Source: Meloidogyne chitwoodi
Taxonomy: Eukaryota; Nematoda; Chromadorea; Rhabditida; Meloidogynidae
Direction: 5' to 3'
Length of the DNA: 64,000 bases
Assembly (NCBI GenBank): GCA_015183035.1
Contig: JACZZP010000006.1
Coordinates: forward strand, 372,001 to 436,000
Below, one piece after another: positions 22,843-36,137 of this stretch (its first letter is position 1; each line of letters begins with the position of its first letter). The notes below the pieces were generated by a model. It was given only the letters and a program-made list of their open reading frames with translations, ran no database searches and was not told where the DNA came from. Made by a program: the position numbers and the translations under genes.

Positions 22843-25210
22843 GTCGTTTTTATAAATTAAATTAATATATTTTTTAAATAAAGTTAAACTTTTATGTATA
22901 TTAGTAAATTTTATTTTTTCTTTTAGCGTCTTTTTATTTTTTTTTCTTTTAAACCAAAAATTTTTAAATAAATAAATTATTTATTTATTTTTACTAAAAA
23001 TACATATACACCTTAAATATATATTTATTTGTCTATTTTTCTTTTTATTTTAAAGGAAAAAATAAACCAAAAAATGACACCTTTTTTAAAAGAAAAGAAA
23101 AAAAGATTATAGACCAACAAAATTTAATTATTTATTATTATATTTTTTTTTTTGCTTTTTTTAAATATATTCAAGAGGGATGAATTGTCTCATATTTCTT
23201 TGTCTTTATAAGGTAAGAATTTTAAAATAACTCTCTTGAGAAATTAAAGTTTTTTTTTATTTAAATTATTTCTTTAATTTTTTTGTTTTTAAGCTTTAGT
23301 TCAAACAAAAATGCTCTCTCTCTTTTTAACTCTGTAGATATATTTTATAGAAAATTTTAAATTTTTAAAAATTAAAAATGTTTTTAAAAAGAGAATAAAA
23401 TAAAATAAAATTATAATTATTTTTTTTTGAATTTTATAACATTTTTAATTTTTACTGTTTTGACATTCCTTGATTTTTTATTGATTTTTGTATTATAAAT
23501 TATTTTATTATAATTAAAAATTTCAATTAAAAATTTTCACAACAAAAAATTTGTGATATTTGAATTAAATTTGTATTTTTTTATTTTTTTTATAAGTAAA
23601 TAGGTAATATTTTAATAATTTTATATTATTACATTTTTTACGTAAAACAATTAATAATAATAATTAATTAAAAAAAGTCAGGAAATAATTTATTTATTAT
23701 TTTTTATATGTTTTGAATTATTTTATATAAAAGCTTTAGACGTCTGTTAATTTTAACTATCGTCTAAAGTTGAACAAACACACACAAATTATTGAATAAT
23801 TAAAAAAATGAAGCTTTGTACAAATTTTTATTTTAAAGTCATATAAAATCCAAAAACATCTAAAAAATATAAAACATCGGTAAATTATTTTACTAAAACA
23901 CAAAAAACTTAATTTAAAATTAAAAACAAAGAAAAACATATTTAAAAGATAACAAACACGATTGTAAAACTTATAACAATGTTCAAAACATAACTTACCA
24001 AAACATTTGTTTTTTAATTTTGCAACATCTTTTAAATGTTTTGTTAATTTATATTAATTACAAAATATTAAAAACAAAACAAAAACACTAAAAATATTAA
24101 AACACGACAAAAACATCTAAAAACATCTAAAAACAAAATAACACAAATAAAACTAATAGAATTTTAACAACATGTTATTGTTTTTTCAAACAATTGTTTT
24201 AAGCTTAAAATGTTTTTTGTTTTGTTCAGTTGAGAAAAGCTTTTCTAAACATTGTTTTTATAATCTAATATTTATTATTTTGTAAAAACACATCTAATAT
24301 CATCTAAAACACTAAACATTTGAACAAAAAATAAACTTGTCAATTTTTATATTATTTACTTTTATACTTTAAGTTTTATTTTATTTTATCATTTATTTAT
24401 GTATTTGTTTACCTTTATAAATATATTTTTTTGTATTTTTTTAAATTATCCAATTTCTTTTATTTTTAAAATACTTTAAAATGAAAAAAAGTAATTAAAA
24501 CAAAAGGTTTTTTTTTATTTTAAACATTTTATTTTATTTTTAATTTATTTTCACCCACTCATTAAAATAAAAAATTTTTTTTTATTTTAATATTTATTTT
24601 TGTAAAATGACGTTTTTTTTATTTAAATTAGTTTTTAAAAAATGTTTATATTTTTATTTAAATTAATTTAAATAAACAAATTACTTTAATTCTTCTCTCA
24701 TTATTTAATACAAAATTATTATTTTTTTAAATGACAAAAAATAATAATATATTTATTTTTTTAATTTTAAGGTAATAAAATTAAATAAATAAATATTAAT
24801 GTTGTTTTAATATTAAAAATTATTTTTTAATTATTAATTTAAATTAACAGACACACTTTTTATTCTTTTTTCAATTAATTTTTAATATAAAATTCCTCTC
24901 TATTTTTTTATTCAAATAAATATTAAATATAAATATTCTTTTATTTTTTATTTTTAAATAAATTAATAAAATTGACTTTAAAAAAATATTCTGAAATTTT
25001 TTTAAAAAATATTTTATTTTTCCAAATTTGGCAAACAATTGAAAAAGAGAGAAATATTATTCCCTCTTTTTTTACCTAAAACATTTTTTAGAAAAGTTGA
25101 TCAAGTTTCAAGTTTATTTATTTCCTTTTTTATTTACCTTTTATATTTTATTTTCTTTGAAAAAAAATTTTTCATTTTTATGGAAATTTTTGATTCTTCT
25201 GTGTTGCGAA

Positions 25211-26028
25211 TAAGGTTGTCGGTTCCGGGTATCCGGAACCGAAAAAAGGCCGGATACCCGAAAATTTTCGGTTCGGTTTTCGGTTCCGGTTCCGGATACC
25301 CGAAATTTTCGGTTCGGTTTTAAACCTAACAAATAATTTATAAATAAGCTAAAAATTGACTGGCGTTTTGGAATATTTTATTATCTTACCAAAATTTTAC
25401 ACTTTCTTTTCCTCAATACATTCTCACCAGTACGTGCGCAGTGCGTTATTTGCGTTAATTTTTTGCTTTGCTTTGCGTTTTTAGGGCAAAAAAAGCGCAA
25501 ATAACGCAAAAATTTCCCCTCTAATTATCACTGAATTTCTTTCTCTCTTGCATTGGAAAAGAAAAAAATAAAAAAGGAAGAAACTTTCCATAATTTATTT
25601 AGTTTTATTATAGGTGCATTTATGGTTGAGTGGTTAGTGTGTTAAGCTATACTGGAAGATGGGTTAGGTTCGATCCATGTTATACTTGGTAGATTAGGGT
25701 ACTGATTTTGTTACGGTTATTTTATTCTCTAGCTTTTAAATTTTAGAAGCATAAATAAAAGAATATTTTTGCCTGAGGCGCTAAATTGGATAAATTTTAG
25801 CAACTAAAGTAATTTTTCTTCTTTATATGGAAAAATAATCTACTTGTCAAAAATTTTTAATAAATATAAAATAACCCATCTAAAACCTTCAGGAAAAAAA
25901 TTCAATTTTTCGGTTCCGGATATCCGAAAATTTTCGGTTCGGTTCCGGTTCGGATATCCGAAAGTTTTGGTTCGGTTTTCGGATCCGGTTCCGGATACCC
26001 GGTAATTCTCCAGGAACCGACAACCTTA
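25211..26028. mobile_element. hAT-like non-autonomous element, 818 bp
   Basis: Ends are TAAGGTTGTCGGTTCC and its inverted copy GGAACCGACAACCTTA, flanked by a perfect 8-bp duplication GTTGCGAA (25203-25210 and 26029-26036). Subterminal regions on both sides consist of iterated GGTTCCGG, GGATACCC and TTTTCGGTTCGG motifs, a familiar hAT arrangement of transposase-binding repeats. The interior has no transposase. It holds a perfect hairpin (GCGTTATTTGCG...CGCAAATAACGC, 25443-25509) and a tRNA-like block. Confidence 0.92.
25617..25692 (+). repeat. tRNA-like sequence inside the hAT-like element
   Basis: A-box-like TGGTTGAGTGGTTAGTG and B-box-like GGTTCGATCC are at tRNA spacing. No acceptor stem pairs. 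It lies inside the 818-bp element, so it was either captured or inserted there. Confidence 0.45.
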
Positions 26029-28247
26029 GTTGCGAATATTTTAAATAATTAAAAAAGGAAATTAAAAATAAAATATTCTTTTTTTTTTAATTAAAAATTT
26101 TTATTAAAATAATAAAATTTTAATAATTACAAAATTTGATATTTTTGAATATTTTTTTTATTTTAATATTTAAAAATAAAATAATTTTTTTATTTTATTT
26201 TAATCAAAAAACCTTAAGAATTTAATAAAAAAATTTTTTTATTAAATTACAAATATTTATTTATTTATTTTTTTAAATTTTTTAATTTTTACAACTTAAA
26301 AATGCTTGTTTTGTTAACAGTTGTCTAAGTAAAATAAAAATTAAAAAATATTAAAAATCATCATATTTCAGAAATTGATCGTTTCTTTCTTTTTTTATTA
26401 AATTGGGGAAATGAAAAAATATTTTTAGAATTTTTTTAAATTTTTTAAAATTTTTATAAGTCTAAAATATCCAAAAATTGCCTAAAAAAGGTTGACTAAA
26501 ATTGCTTAAAATTTTATAACTTTATTTATTTTAAATATTATTTTTTAATTTTATAGTCATTTAATAGCTTAGACTCTCTTCTTTTTTATGGCAAAAAATC
26601 AAATTTTTTGTTTTAATATTTTTAGAGTTATTGGCATTTGAAAGTGCCAAAAAATAAATTTTTTTTTAGTGAAAAAAATTAAAAATGTCTTTAAATAATA
26701 TTATGAATTTAATTATTTATTTTTTAAATTATTTTTAATTATTTTTTATAAAATAAAATATTTAATAATAAATATTTAATTAATATTTGGAATAATAAAA
26801 TGTCATCATTTATTAAAAATTTAATTTTTTTTAATTTTTTAAATAAAACTAAATTTTTATTTAAGGAAAAAATATTTATTTTAAAAATATCAAATGTCTC
26901 TCTCCTCTTTGATTTTTGAACAGATTTATCCCTTCCCCTCTCTATTTTCTTTCTTTCTTTTACTTCCTCCAATAAATATATAAACTTTTTTTAGTTAAAT
27001 AAAATATTTAAAAATAGAAATAAAAATATTTAAAAAAAGAAAAAAAAATAAAATAAATTTAACAAACACTTGAAATTTTCTCAAGAGAATTTTTAAAAAA
27101 AATGAAAGAAAATATCTCTTCCAAAATATTTTATTTTAAAGTATTTTTTAAACCTATTTAAAGTTAAAAAAAGTTAATTTTAGTTATTTTCTCTATTTGT
27201 GCTTTTAAAATAATCCTTGAATTATTTAAGTAAAATAAACTTTATTTTTATTTTTTCTTTTATATAAGAAGCCAAGTTTATTTTTTTAAATTTAAGTTTA
27301 TTTTATTTTTCTCTATTTTCATAGTATAGGTAATTCAAGTTTATTATATTCAAGTTTATATTTTTCATTTAGCAAGTTTATTTTATAATTGTTTTATTAA
27401 TCTTTTTTCTCTAATTTTCTCTCTTTCCTTCTTTAGAGAAACACTGTTGCGCAAATGTTTCTAATCCTTTTTTCAAACATTTTATTGTTTGTTTCTCCAT
27501 TGGTTTTATTTTATTTAAAATAAAAAAATATATATTAAACACTTTAAAAATTTCTTTCAAATTTTTTGTCTATTTTTTTTTTGATTTTTAAAATTCTATT
27601 TTTGGAATAGTTAAATTAAATAAAATTAAATTAAATATTTTCACCTCCGGAACTTAAAAAAAATTAATTTTATTAATAATTTTTTTTTTAATTTTCTATT
27701 TTAGAATTAAATTATTTATTTTTTAAAGTTTGTACAGGCAAAAGAAGCCTTTTCTCACCTTTCACTTTCCGCCTAATTTTTAATCCTTCCTTAAATTTAT
27801 TAAAATTCATTCAAATAATTATTTAAAATATTTTCTAAAATTGGAGTAAAATAAAAGATTAATTAACTAAAATATTTTTTAATTAATTAAAATTTTTTTT
27901 TAAATTAACCTATAATATATTAAATTAAATACTTATATCTATTTTTAGTATTTTAAAAAAAAAATCTTCTCAAATTTCAATTACATAATTTAAATTTATT
28001 TTACAACAAAAAGAACACACATTTATACCTATAAACACTATTAAATTTCTAAAAAAATTTTTTTTATTTATTTTTAATTTTTTTAAATATTAAAAAAAAA
28101 ATTAATTTTTAAATATAATAAATTAATTTTATTTTTAAATATTTTTTTAATTTTTTTTAATTAAAAAATAATAAAAAATATTTTTTAAAATAATTAATTT
28201 AATAAATTTTATTTTTTTAAATTAAAGTTTAATAAAATAAAATAAAA

Positions 28248-30947
28248 ATGTTTTTGGCTGACACAACAGAACAACAATTTTCACAAACAAATAAATTAAT
28301 AAAAACAACAAAAACATTTACTACAATAATAATTACAGAAACATCAACTTCCTTTCCTTTAATAATTAATAATTCTTTACAAACAAATAATTATTTAATG
28401 GAAGAAAACAATGAAGAAGAAAAACAAGGAGAATATGGCTGTACTAATTCACATGTTTGTTTTTTGTTTTTATTTGTTTTTATTTGGAGAGACTTTCGTT
28501 ATAAGAACACCCATAAACATTGACTTTCGTTAAAAGAACACCCATAAACATTGACTTTCGTTATAAGAACACTTTTAATATTTAATTAAAGTCTTCTTTT
28601 TGGTGGCAGTCCAAATGTGTCACTATAACGAGAGTTAATTAATTTTTTTTTAAATTAATTTTTTAAATTTAAAATTTAATTAAAATTGGTTTTTTCTAAT
28701 TAATAAAATATAAATTTATTTTTTTATTAAATTTAGATAATTTCTGCAGAAACAATAATTAGTTTTACTGAAAATATGGATGCATTTTTGGTTAATTTTA
28801 TTTATTTTTTTTTTAATTTTTTAAAATTTCTTAAAATTATTTAAATAATTTTTTAATTTATTTCAGTTCTTTTTAACCTTGTTTTCATCACTTTTACAAA
28901 TTTATGTTATTATTGCAGCTATAAAACATATTAAAAGGAAAACAAGTGATAAAGTAAGGGAATATATTTTTTAATTTAATTTTTTTTTAATTTTAAAAAA
29001 AGTCCTTTTTATTAGAGAATATATTTTACAATTTATTTAATGTCATTTTTTAAATAAATTAATTTAATTAAATTTTAAAAATGTTTCTCTCGTTATAAGG
29101 TCACCCAAGGGACTGCCCTTATATCCGGATTTTGTTTAATAATTTAATATTTTAATACTAAAAAGGACCAATTCTAATAGAAAGGCAAAATTTAACAATT
29201 ATTTAAATTGTTTAAAGTGATTAGAAAATCTCTCTCTAATAGTAAGGCTCTGAAAAATATTTTATTTTTTAAATTAATTTTTAATAATTTTAATAAAGTG
29301 TATGCATGTATTTTTGTTGAGTATGACAATAGCAGATTTTCTACTTACTGGTAAGAAAGAAAAATTAATTTTTAAAATTATTTTAAATTTTTTTTTTAAT
29401 TTATAGCATTATGTTACACAGTTGAATTAGCACCTAGAGCTGGATTAATAAGTAAATTTCCACGTTTTGTGAGTTTTTTTTTATTTTTTTTTAATATTTT
29501 ATTTTTTTAAATTTATTTTTTAAATAATTTTTTGATTATTAACTAAAAAAAAAATTTTTTTAAATAAAATTTGAGCTCTTGAATTAGCGGCACAGTCAAA
29601 AAAAATAAAAAAATTAATTTTTTTATTTAACCTTTTTGTTAAAAGAACTTTTTAAAAATAATTATTTTAAAAATATTTAGATTTCTGCTTTAATGCATAT
29701 TCTATGTTGGATTGGTTTAATAGTCTCTTCATTATCTCTAGTCTTTTTAAATTTGGATAAACTTATTTTCTTTCGATTTCCTTTGAGGTTTGCTAAGTTT
29801 ATTTAATTAAAACTTTAATTGTTGGTTGTTGGTGTAGTGGTGTTTATCTTTGCCTAGGTGTGTGTGAAAGTATTAGTGGTCTGGGTTCGATTCCTTCTGA
29901 TGGGAATGATTTTTATTTTGTAAAATTTAATTGTATAAAATATTTTTTTAACTAGAAAATTATTTTAAAAATATTTTAAAATTTATTTTTTATTTTTATC
30001 AGATATTCCACTTGTTTCACTCGAGCAAGGGCAATTTACTTGGCTCTAGGCTGTTGGTTTATTAGCACTGCTTTTGTACTCTTTGCTTGGTCAACAGAAT
30101 CCTTTCATTGTGTAGACGAAGATTGGTTTTTTTAATAAAATAAATATTGTTTTTAAATAAATATTCTTAAAGCATAACTTTGGCAATTTTTCCAAATCGT
30201 CTTTATATTTATTTACCTTTTATGATCTGTGTGGGGGTTATACCTACAATTACATCTTTAAGTGTTGCTATTTATATTATGAAAGTAGTTAGTGAACACA
30301 GAAGACAAATAAAATCACAAGGTAATTTTAAAATAATTTTTAAAAATTATTTTTTAGATAATTTATTGCAAACACCAAGAGATGCTAATTCATCATCTCC
30401 TTCTATTTTAACATCACCCAATTCCCCGCGACCACATTCTGCCACTATGCGAACAAAAATGAGAACTTTTTACTTTATTTTTATGACTACAGTAATTTTA
30501 TTTTTTAATTAAAAATATTTTTTCTTTAAAGGTTTTTACAGCTTTAACTCTTCTTCCTTATCGTTTTGCTGGTTTGCAAAGGTTTTTTTTTAATAAAATA
30601 AATATTTTATAATTTTTCTAAGATCTTTAAATCCTCAACGTACCAATGAATGTTTGACAATTTTTCTTTATTGGCTAATGATGTATTTGGTTTATTTAAA
30701 TTCGGTTAATTTTTAAATATTTTTTAATTAAATATTGGCACTTTCCAATTATTATTTTAAATTAAAAAAACAATTTTAGATGCTTAATCCTTTGTTGACC
30801 GTCAGTATATTACCCCAATACAGAATGGGCTTTGTACGTGATGTTTTGTTTTGTCAAAGTCTCCGCGCAAAGCGTAGAACAATTGATCAAAGGAAAAATT
30901 ACACTTGTGTTATTCAAAGAAGTTCTAATGATACAGCAGCACTATAA
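28248..30947 (+). CDS. Rhodopsin-class (class A-like) GPCR (424 aa)
   Basis: Seven-helix receptor expected in the plasma membrane. Twelve exons (28248-28454, 28737-28790, 28867-28953, 29299-29350, 29407-29468, 29681-29787, 30003-30125, 30173-30321, 30358-30491, 30532-30581, 30623-30704, 30780-30947) close in phase to 424 residues. TM1 FFLTLFSSLLQIYVIIAAI; TM2 CMHVFLLSMTIADFLLTALC, with the class A Asp; TM3 ends in NLDKLIFF where DRY is usual; TM4 AIYLALGCWFISTAFVLFAW; TM5 LYIYLPFMICVGVIPTITSL; TM6 FYFIFMTTVFTALTLLPYRF; TM7 NSMLNPLLTVSILPQYR, a variant of NPxxY. The N-terminus is Thr/Asn-rich. The 36-bp intron at 30322-30357 is also an open in-frame stretch, so 12 extra residues are possible. 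Ligand unknown. Confidence 0.85.
28489..28640. mobile_element. TTATAAGAACACC-family element in GPCR intron 1
   Basis: GACTTTCGTTATAAGAACAC occurs three times with a 37-38 bp period at the left. The right end is CACTATAACGAGAGTTAA, which inverts the left motif (AACTCTCGTTATA). Related copies lie at 45469-45556 and 47525-47617, with a fragment at 29085-29120. Confidence 0.6.
29826..29905 (+). repeat. tRNA-like sequence in GPCR intron 6
   Basis: A-box-like TTGGTGTAGTGGTG and B-box-like GGGTTCGATTCC lie about 50 bp apart, so the body is long like a class II tRNA. T and acceptor stems pair poorly. Called a tRNA-derived repeat; a diverged nematode V-arm tRNA cannot be excluded by eye. Confidence 0.4.
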
Positions 30948-31750
30948 AGAATTTAAGAAATTTTTTTAATCTTAAAATTATTATTATTATTATTTTAAAT
31001 TAGGTCCCTTACTTATTAAAACCCTTGGGAGAGCTTTGTTTCATTTTCCTTAAAATTCTTTTAATTTTTTTTAATTCCTAATGAAAATAAAAAACGGTTT
31101 TCTTCTCTTTTACCTCACTTTACTGTTTTATTTATTTATAAATAAAAATTAAAAAAATATATTTTAAATATTTTAAAAATTTTTTTCGTCATACATTCCC
31201 AATAAAAAATAATTTTATTTAAACCAACATAGATACTAATTTATATTTTGTAATAATAATATAAATAAAAATTCTGATTTTAAAAAATTAAAACACAGAA
31301 TTCTGTTTCAAAAAAATCAAAATTCTGATTAAACAAAAATAAAACACAAAATTCTGATTCTGAAGAATTAAAATACTAATTATGAAAAATCAAAATTCTG
31401 ATTTTTCAGAATTTTATATTATTGTTACATTTTTTTGATATGAGTTACCAAAAGTTATAATTAATTAATTCTTTTTTTATTAAAAAAATAAAAATAAATA
31501 CTCTTTATATCTAGAATAATTAAGATTGCACTTTAAGTTAAATTAACAATTGCAGAAAATATTATTAAATATTTAAATTAAAAAAAAAAAAGAATATTTA
31601 AATTAAATGAAAGACTTTTTCTATAAAAATTATAAAGAATATTTTTGTAAAAACAAAAAAATTATTGAAAGACAATAATAATTAATAAATGAGAGTATTA
31701 TAGAATATATATTTGAATATACTTATAATTTAATTAAATAAATTAACTAA
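30948..31750. other. Convergent intergenic with ATTCTGATTTT motifs
   Basis: AT-rich 3' flanks of the GPCR and the HTH gene. At 31270-31430 the motif ATTCTGATTTT (and its complement) recurs about every 30 bp. No gene seen. Confidence 0.6.
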
Positions 31751-34700
31751 TTAAACTAAAGTAATTTTTAGTATTTCTCCAAGAAAATTGCTTAAATCAG
31801 CTGTAGAAATATTTTCATATCCATTTATGTGACCAATAATAGCCAATGTCTTCTCTCGGCACTCTAAAAGTCGAAAACGAAGAATATCGTTCCTTTCACG
31901 CCATTGACGAAGTTCTAATTCAAGTCGGCGTATACATTGTTCAGCAAGAAGACATTTAGCGTTTAGGCGAATTAATTCATTCTGAATTAGAGAAAAATTG
32001 TGTTTTAAAAATAAGAGAAAATTCTGATTTTATAAAATTCTGTTTCTTGTGTTTTAATTATTTTTTCTGGTTTTGTATTTTCTACCATTCTGATTTTTGT
32101 ATTTTATTATTAAATTATGCAAGAATATATTTTTAAATTCTGTTTTTTATATTTTTAAAAATAAGACAAAATTCCGATTTTATAGATTTCTGTTTTATTT
32201 TGTATTTTATTAGAGTACTTAAACAATACAATTTTAAACTTGCAACAAATTGATTTGTCTTAAATATTAAGTTAGAGAAAAATAAAAATATAAATGGTGA
32301 ATATTTAGTCTTTTCTCTTTGCTTTTATTTGCAGAAAAATGTTTCTTTTTACTTCTTGCCGAAAATTAACTATTTTTCTATTTATTTCTTTTGGTTTTCC
32401 AATTTAAAATTGGTTTAAATCTTTTTTGTATGTGTTTTTAGTTTTAATTTTTTGGAATAGCTTTACCAATTTGGTTAAGTTTTAACATTTTTATTTATCG
32501 TACAATTAGATTAGTTTTCTTTTAAATGCTTTAATTCATAATTCTGATTTTTTTATTTTATTTATTAATTCTGATTTTAATCAGAATTTACCTGAAATGT
32601 TGTATTATAAGCTTCTAAATAAGAAGAACGTTCGCTAACAGATTGCAATTTTGGTTTTAGCAAAGCACATTGCATACATTGTAAATGTTGAAATTCATCT
32701 GTAGTAGATTGTTCTTGTCGCTGATTACTGTATTTTTGATTTAATTTTTTATAAAGAAAATTCTTTAATTCTGATTTTTTAACTTTTCAGAATGTTTTTG
32801 TGTTTTTTCTGTAAAATAATTGAAATAAAATATGACAAGTTATTCTGATTTTTGTATTTTATATAAAAAATACAAAAATCAAAGGATTCTGATTTTTGTG
32901 AAAGAATTTCTGTTTTTTATATTTTAATTTAATATTTTTTGTATTTTAATCTATTATAATTGTATTTTAATTTTTATAACCATTTATCGTTGGTATTAAA
33001 TAAGGAAGCAAATAAAGGAGAAGATAAAGGTGATTGTTGTTTTGTTTCTGTATTTTCATTTAAATTAGTCAAAATCGAATCTGTATTGGATAAAATCAAA
33101 TCATTTTCTAAAACATTTGGAGTTGTAGAAATATAAGAAGAAGAAGAGTACGAATTTATTGGAGAGGTTATTGATGCTTTTGAAATTTTTATTGTTTGAA
33201 CAATTACTGAAGAAGAAGCTGAAGAAGAAGAACAAGTATTTAATGATGGAGATATTGAATTGTTAATCATATTATTGCCAAAATTAAAATTAATATTATC
33301 ATTTTCTTTAATTGTAGTAGCTGATGCACATCTAATATTTTGAGAAATCTGATAGGAAAAATTAGATCAAAATTATATATTTTGTATTAATTGTTGTATC
33401 TGATTTTTAGTTTGTGTTTTTCTTATTGTTTTTCTGTTTTCTTATTGTTTTTCTGATTTTCTAATTGTTTTTTGATTTTCTAATTGTTTTTCTGATTTTC
33501 TAATTGTTTTTGTGTTTTTCTCATTGTTTTTCTGATTTCTTATTGTTTTTCTGATTTTCTAATGGTTTTTCTGATTTTATACTTTATTTATAAATTCTGA
33601 TTTTTTGTATTTTTGCTAATTTATTACAAAAGTTAACTTTGTCTGTTTCATCAAATCCATTTTCGCTGCAAATATTTGTTGTTTTATTTTCATGTAAATT
33701 TTGTTCTGTTTGTTGTCGGCTAAGCAAAATATTACTCCATAAATTGGCTAAAAGAAAATTTTGTTGCTGTTGCTGTAAAAGTTGTAAAGCTGAAGAAATT
33801 GTATTTTTATCATTTTCAGAATTATTTGATATGTCAATTGATGGATTACTTAAATTTTTAAAAATTAGAAAAAATTAAATAAAAAATTTTTTTAAATTTA
33901 TTTAATTAATTTTTAAATAAAAAATAATTAAAAATACTGAATTTTGTTGTTTAATGAATTTTTTATTTCTTCGTTTTCATCAATTTGATGGCCATTATTA
34001 TATTGTTCTACTAAAGAATTATTTATTTGATTATTTTCAATTGTTGGTAACAAAACATCTTCTGACAAGTAATTGTCATTTGTGTTATTATTATTATGGT
34101 TCTTAAATAAAAATAAATTATAATTTAATATTTTTAATACTTTTAAATGTTTATGTAATTCAGTTTTATCTCGAAAAGCCAAATTACAACAACGGCATAA
34201 ATTATCATTACGACGACCTTTATGTTTATGATGTGAGGAAGACATATGCGCACGTAAAACTGACGAGCCGCCTAAAAATTAATTGTTTTTTTATAAAATT
34301 AAAAAATAGTAAAAAATTAACAGAAATGTTTGTTTTAAAAGATTAAAAATCAGAATGTTTTGATTTATGTATTTTTATGTTTTATATAAAATACAAAAAT
34401 CAGAATGTTTTGTTTTTCTATTTTTGTTTTATATAAAATACAAAAATCAGAATGACTTGTAATTATTTATTCAACTTATAGTGCAGAAAAATAAAAATAT
34501 ATTCTGATAATTTAAAAAAATCAGAATTAAAATTAATTTTTTCTTTTCGAAATACTTATGTATATAAACAAATAACTCAAAAATACACTTATCATTTTCA
34601 TCATCTCTTCCATTATTAAACTCCTTTAAATCATTAAATTTAATAATCTTTTTTTCATCAAAATTATTATTAATTTCAATTTCTTCATTTTTCCAAATTC

Positions 34701-35634
34701 TTCCTTTATTTTTAATTTTATTTTTTTCAAATATTTTATTTTTTTTATTAATTAATAAAATATTATTTTCATTTTCTTCTTCTTCTTCTTCAATTAAATT
34801 AATTGCTGTTCTCAATTTTCTTTTTCTTGACCCAGCAAAACCAGAACATTCCAAAGCTTTAATATATTCTGTTTTTCTTTGTAATATTCTACAAACATTT
34901 GATTTAGCAATTGAATAACGTTCGGCAATACTTGCTTGACTTAAATTAGTACATCTTTCTGCTAATCTTATTAATTCTACTTTTTGTTCTAAAGTTAATT
35001 CTTTATAAGGTTTTTTCTTTTTTTTATTTTTTATTGGTAAAATTATATTATTGTTTTCTTCTTCTAATAAATCATTTTTTAAAGAACTTTGATTTTCTTT
35101 TTTATTTTTTTTTAAATCATTTATTGTTGTAATTAACATTTTTGTTGAAAAAAGAGAATAATTGTTTTTTTTATTTTCTAATTTTTTAATTTGTTCATTA
35201 TTATTTAATTCTTGATCATTTTTCTTTGTTTTTTCACCTTTTTCTTTTTCAAGTTCCTCAAAATTGTTCAAATCATCATTAAAAAGAACCTCTTGTGTTT
35301 GGGATAAAATGTCATTTTTATTAATTTTTTGGTCATTTTGCCAAGAATTTTTAAAATTTAAATTTTTGGAGTTACTAGAGCTTTGATCTTCATTATAATT
35401 ATTATTTATTTGTTCTTTTTCAGTTTTCATTAATGAAGTTAATGTTAATCCATTAACAATAAAACCATGTAAAACTGAAGTTAAATTTTCATTTTTATTA
35501 TTTTTTAAAAAATTATTATTATTTTTTGTAGTAAAATTAAAAGGTTGTTTTTGTTGATTTTCTTGTTGTTTTTTAATTAAATTTAAATTAGTTTTTGTTA
35601 TTAAGGTAGAATTATTTAAAACATCACCATTCAT
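31751..35634 (-). CDS. Putative transcription factor with CENP-B/psq-type HTH (762 aa)
   Basis: Seven exons (35634-34587, 34271-34141, 34101-33938, 33848-33638, 33348-32981, 32727-32592, 31981-31751) close in phase to 762 residues. The first exon is Asn/Lys/Glu-rich low complexity with a clear DNA-binding helix-turn-helix near residues 207-265: PYKELTLEQKVELIRLAERC, ASIAERYSIAKSNVCRILQR. This is the CENP-B N-terminal/psq-like fold found in transposase-derived regulators. Exon 2 has Cys and His spaced like a zinc finger (LCRCCNLAFRDKTELHKHLK). Later exons are Gln/Ser/Asn-rich. The last exon encodes a coiled coil (LLAEQCIRRLELELRQWRER). No DDE transposase domain is visible, so I favour a host nuclear regulator. 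The exon 1 donor at 34586 was chosen because it alone restores phase. Confidence 0.75.
33414..33600. repeat. 21-bp intronic minisatellite
   Basis: About eight tandem units of roughly 21 bp, TTTTCTGATTTTCTAATTG with variants. It lies in the intron between exons 4 and 5 of the HTH gene, and it is a local expansion of the dispersed TTCTGATTTT motif. Confidence 0.85.
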
Positions 35635-35789
35635 TCCCCTATATAAATTTAAAAATAATTAATTCTTTTGGGCAAATTAAGTATTTAAATTCAAATGATT
35701 ACTCAACAAAATTTAAAAAATTTTAAAAATAAGTTAAATTGAGAAAATATAAATTAAAAAAAATTATTTTAATTATTTAAAAATAACGG

Positions 35790-36137
35790 TAAGAGACGAT
35801 TTAGTGTTGGTCGTTTCAGAGTAGGTGGTTGGCCATAACTTTTTTATTTTTAAACAGATTTGAACAGTTACCTAATTTATTAATCAGAAGCTCTCGATAA
35901 GCGGATTATTTCACATATTGTTAGATCCAATCAGATTATTACAGAAAAAGCTACAGTAAAATAAAGTAGATAATCGCTATTTTTGTTTTTTGGGTTTAAC
36001 TTTTTTTAATAAACAGATCTGAGTGGTCCTTTTGTATGAAATATTCCACTTTTCGAGCTCTTTCGAATGACATAAAAACTATTTGAAAAGGTTTAAAATA
36101 AAAAAAGTTATGCTATCTACACTGAAACGTCCTTTAC
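35790..36137. mobile_element. Diverged copy of the GGACGTTTCAG inverted-repeat family
   Basis: Shares ordered blocks with the copies at 58.4 and 62.2 kb: GGCCATAACTTTTTTATTTT, CTCGATAAGCGGATTA, GATCCAATCA, CGAGCTCTTTCGAATGACAT and AAAACTATTTGAAAAGGTTT. It ends in GAAACGTCCTTTAC. It lies upstream of the HTH gene. Confidence 0.75.

Larger units (their letters stand above)
21859..28247. other. 6.4-kb AT-rich gene-poor region
   Basis: No gene supported. Contains the inverted-repeat element at 22647-22842, the hAT-like element at 25211-26028, and AAACTTG/AAAACATCT motif clusters at 23940-24360. The remainder is A/T homopolymer-rich sequence. Confidence 0.6.

Noticed and set aside
25039..25332. 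Open frames of 63-94 codons at the left end of the hAT-like element
   Set aside because: They run across the element boundary and read the GGTTCCGG subterminal repeats; not a gene.
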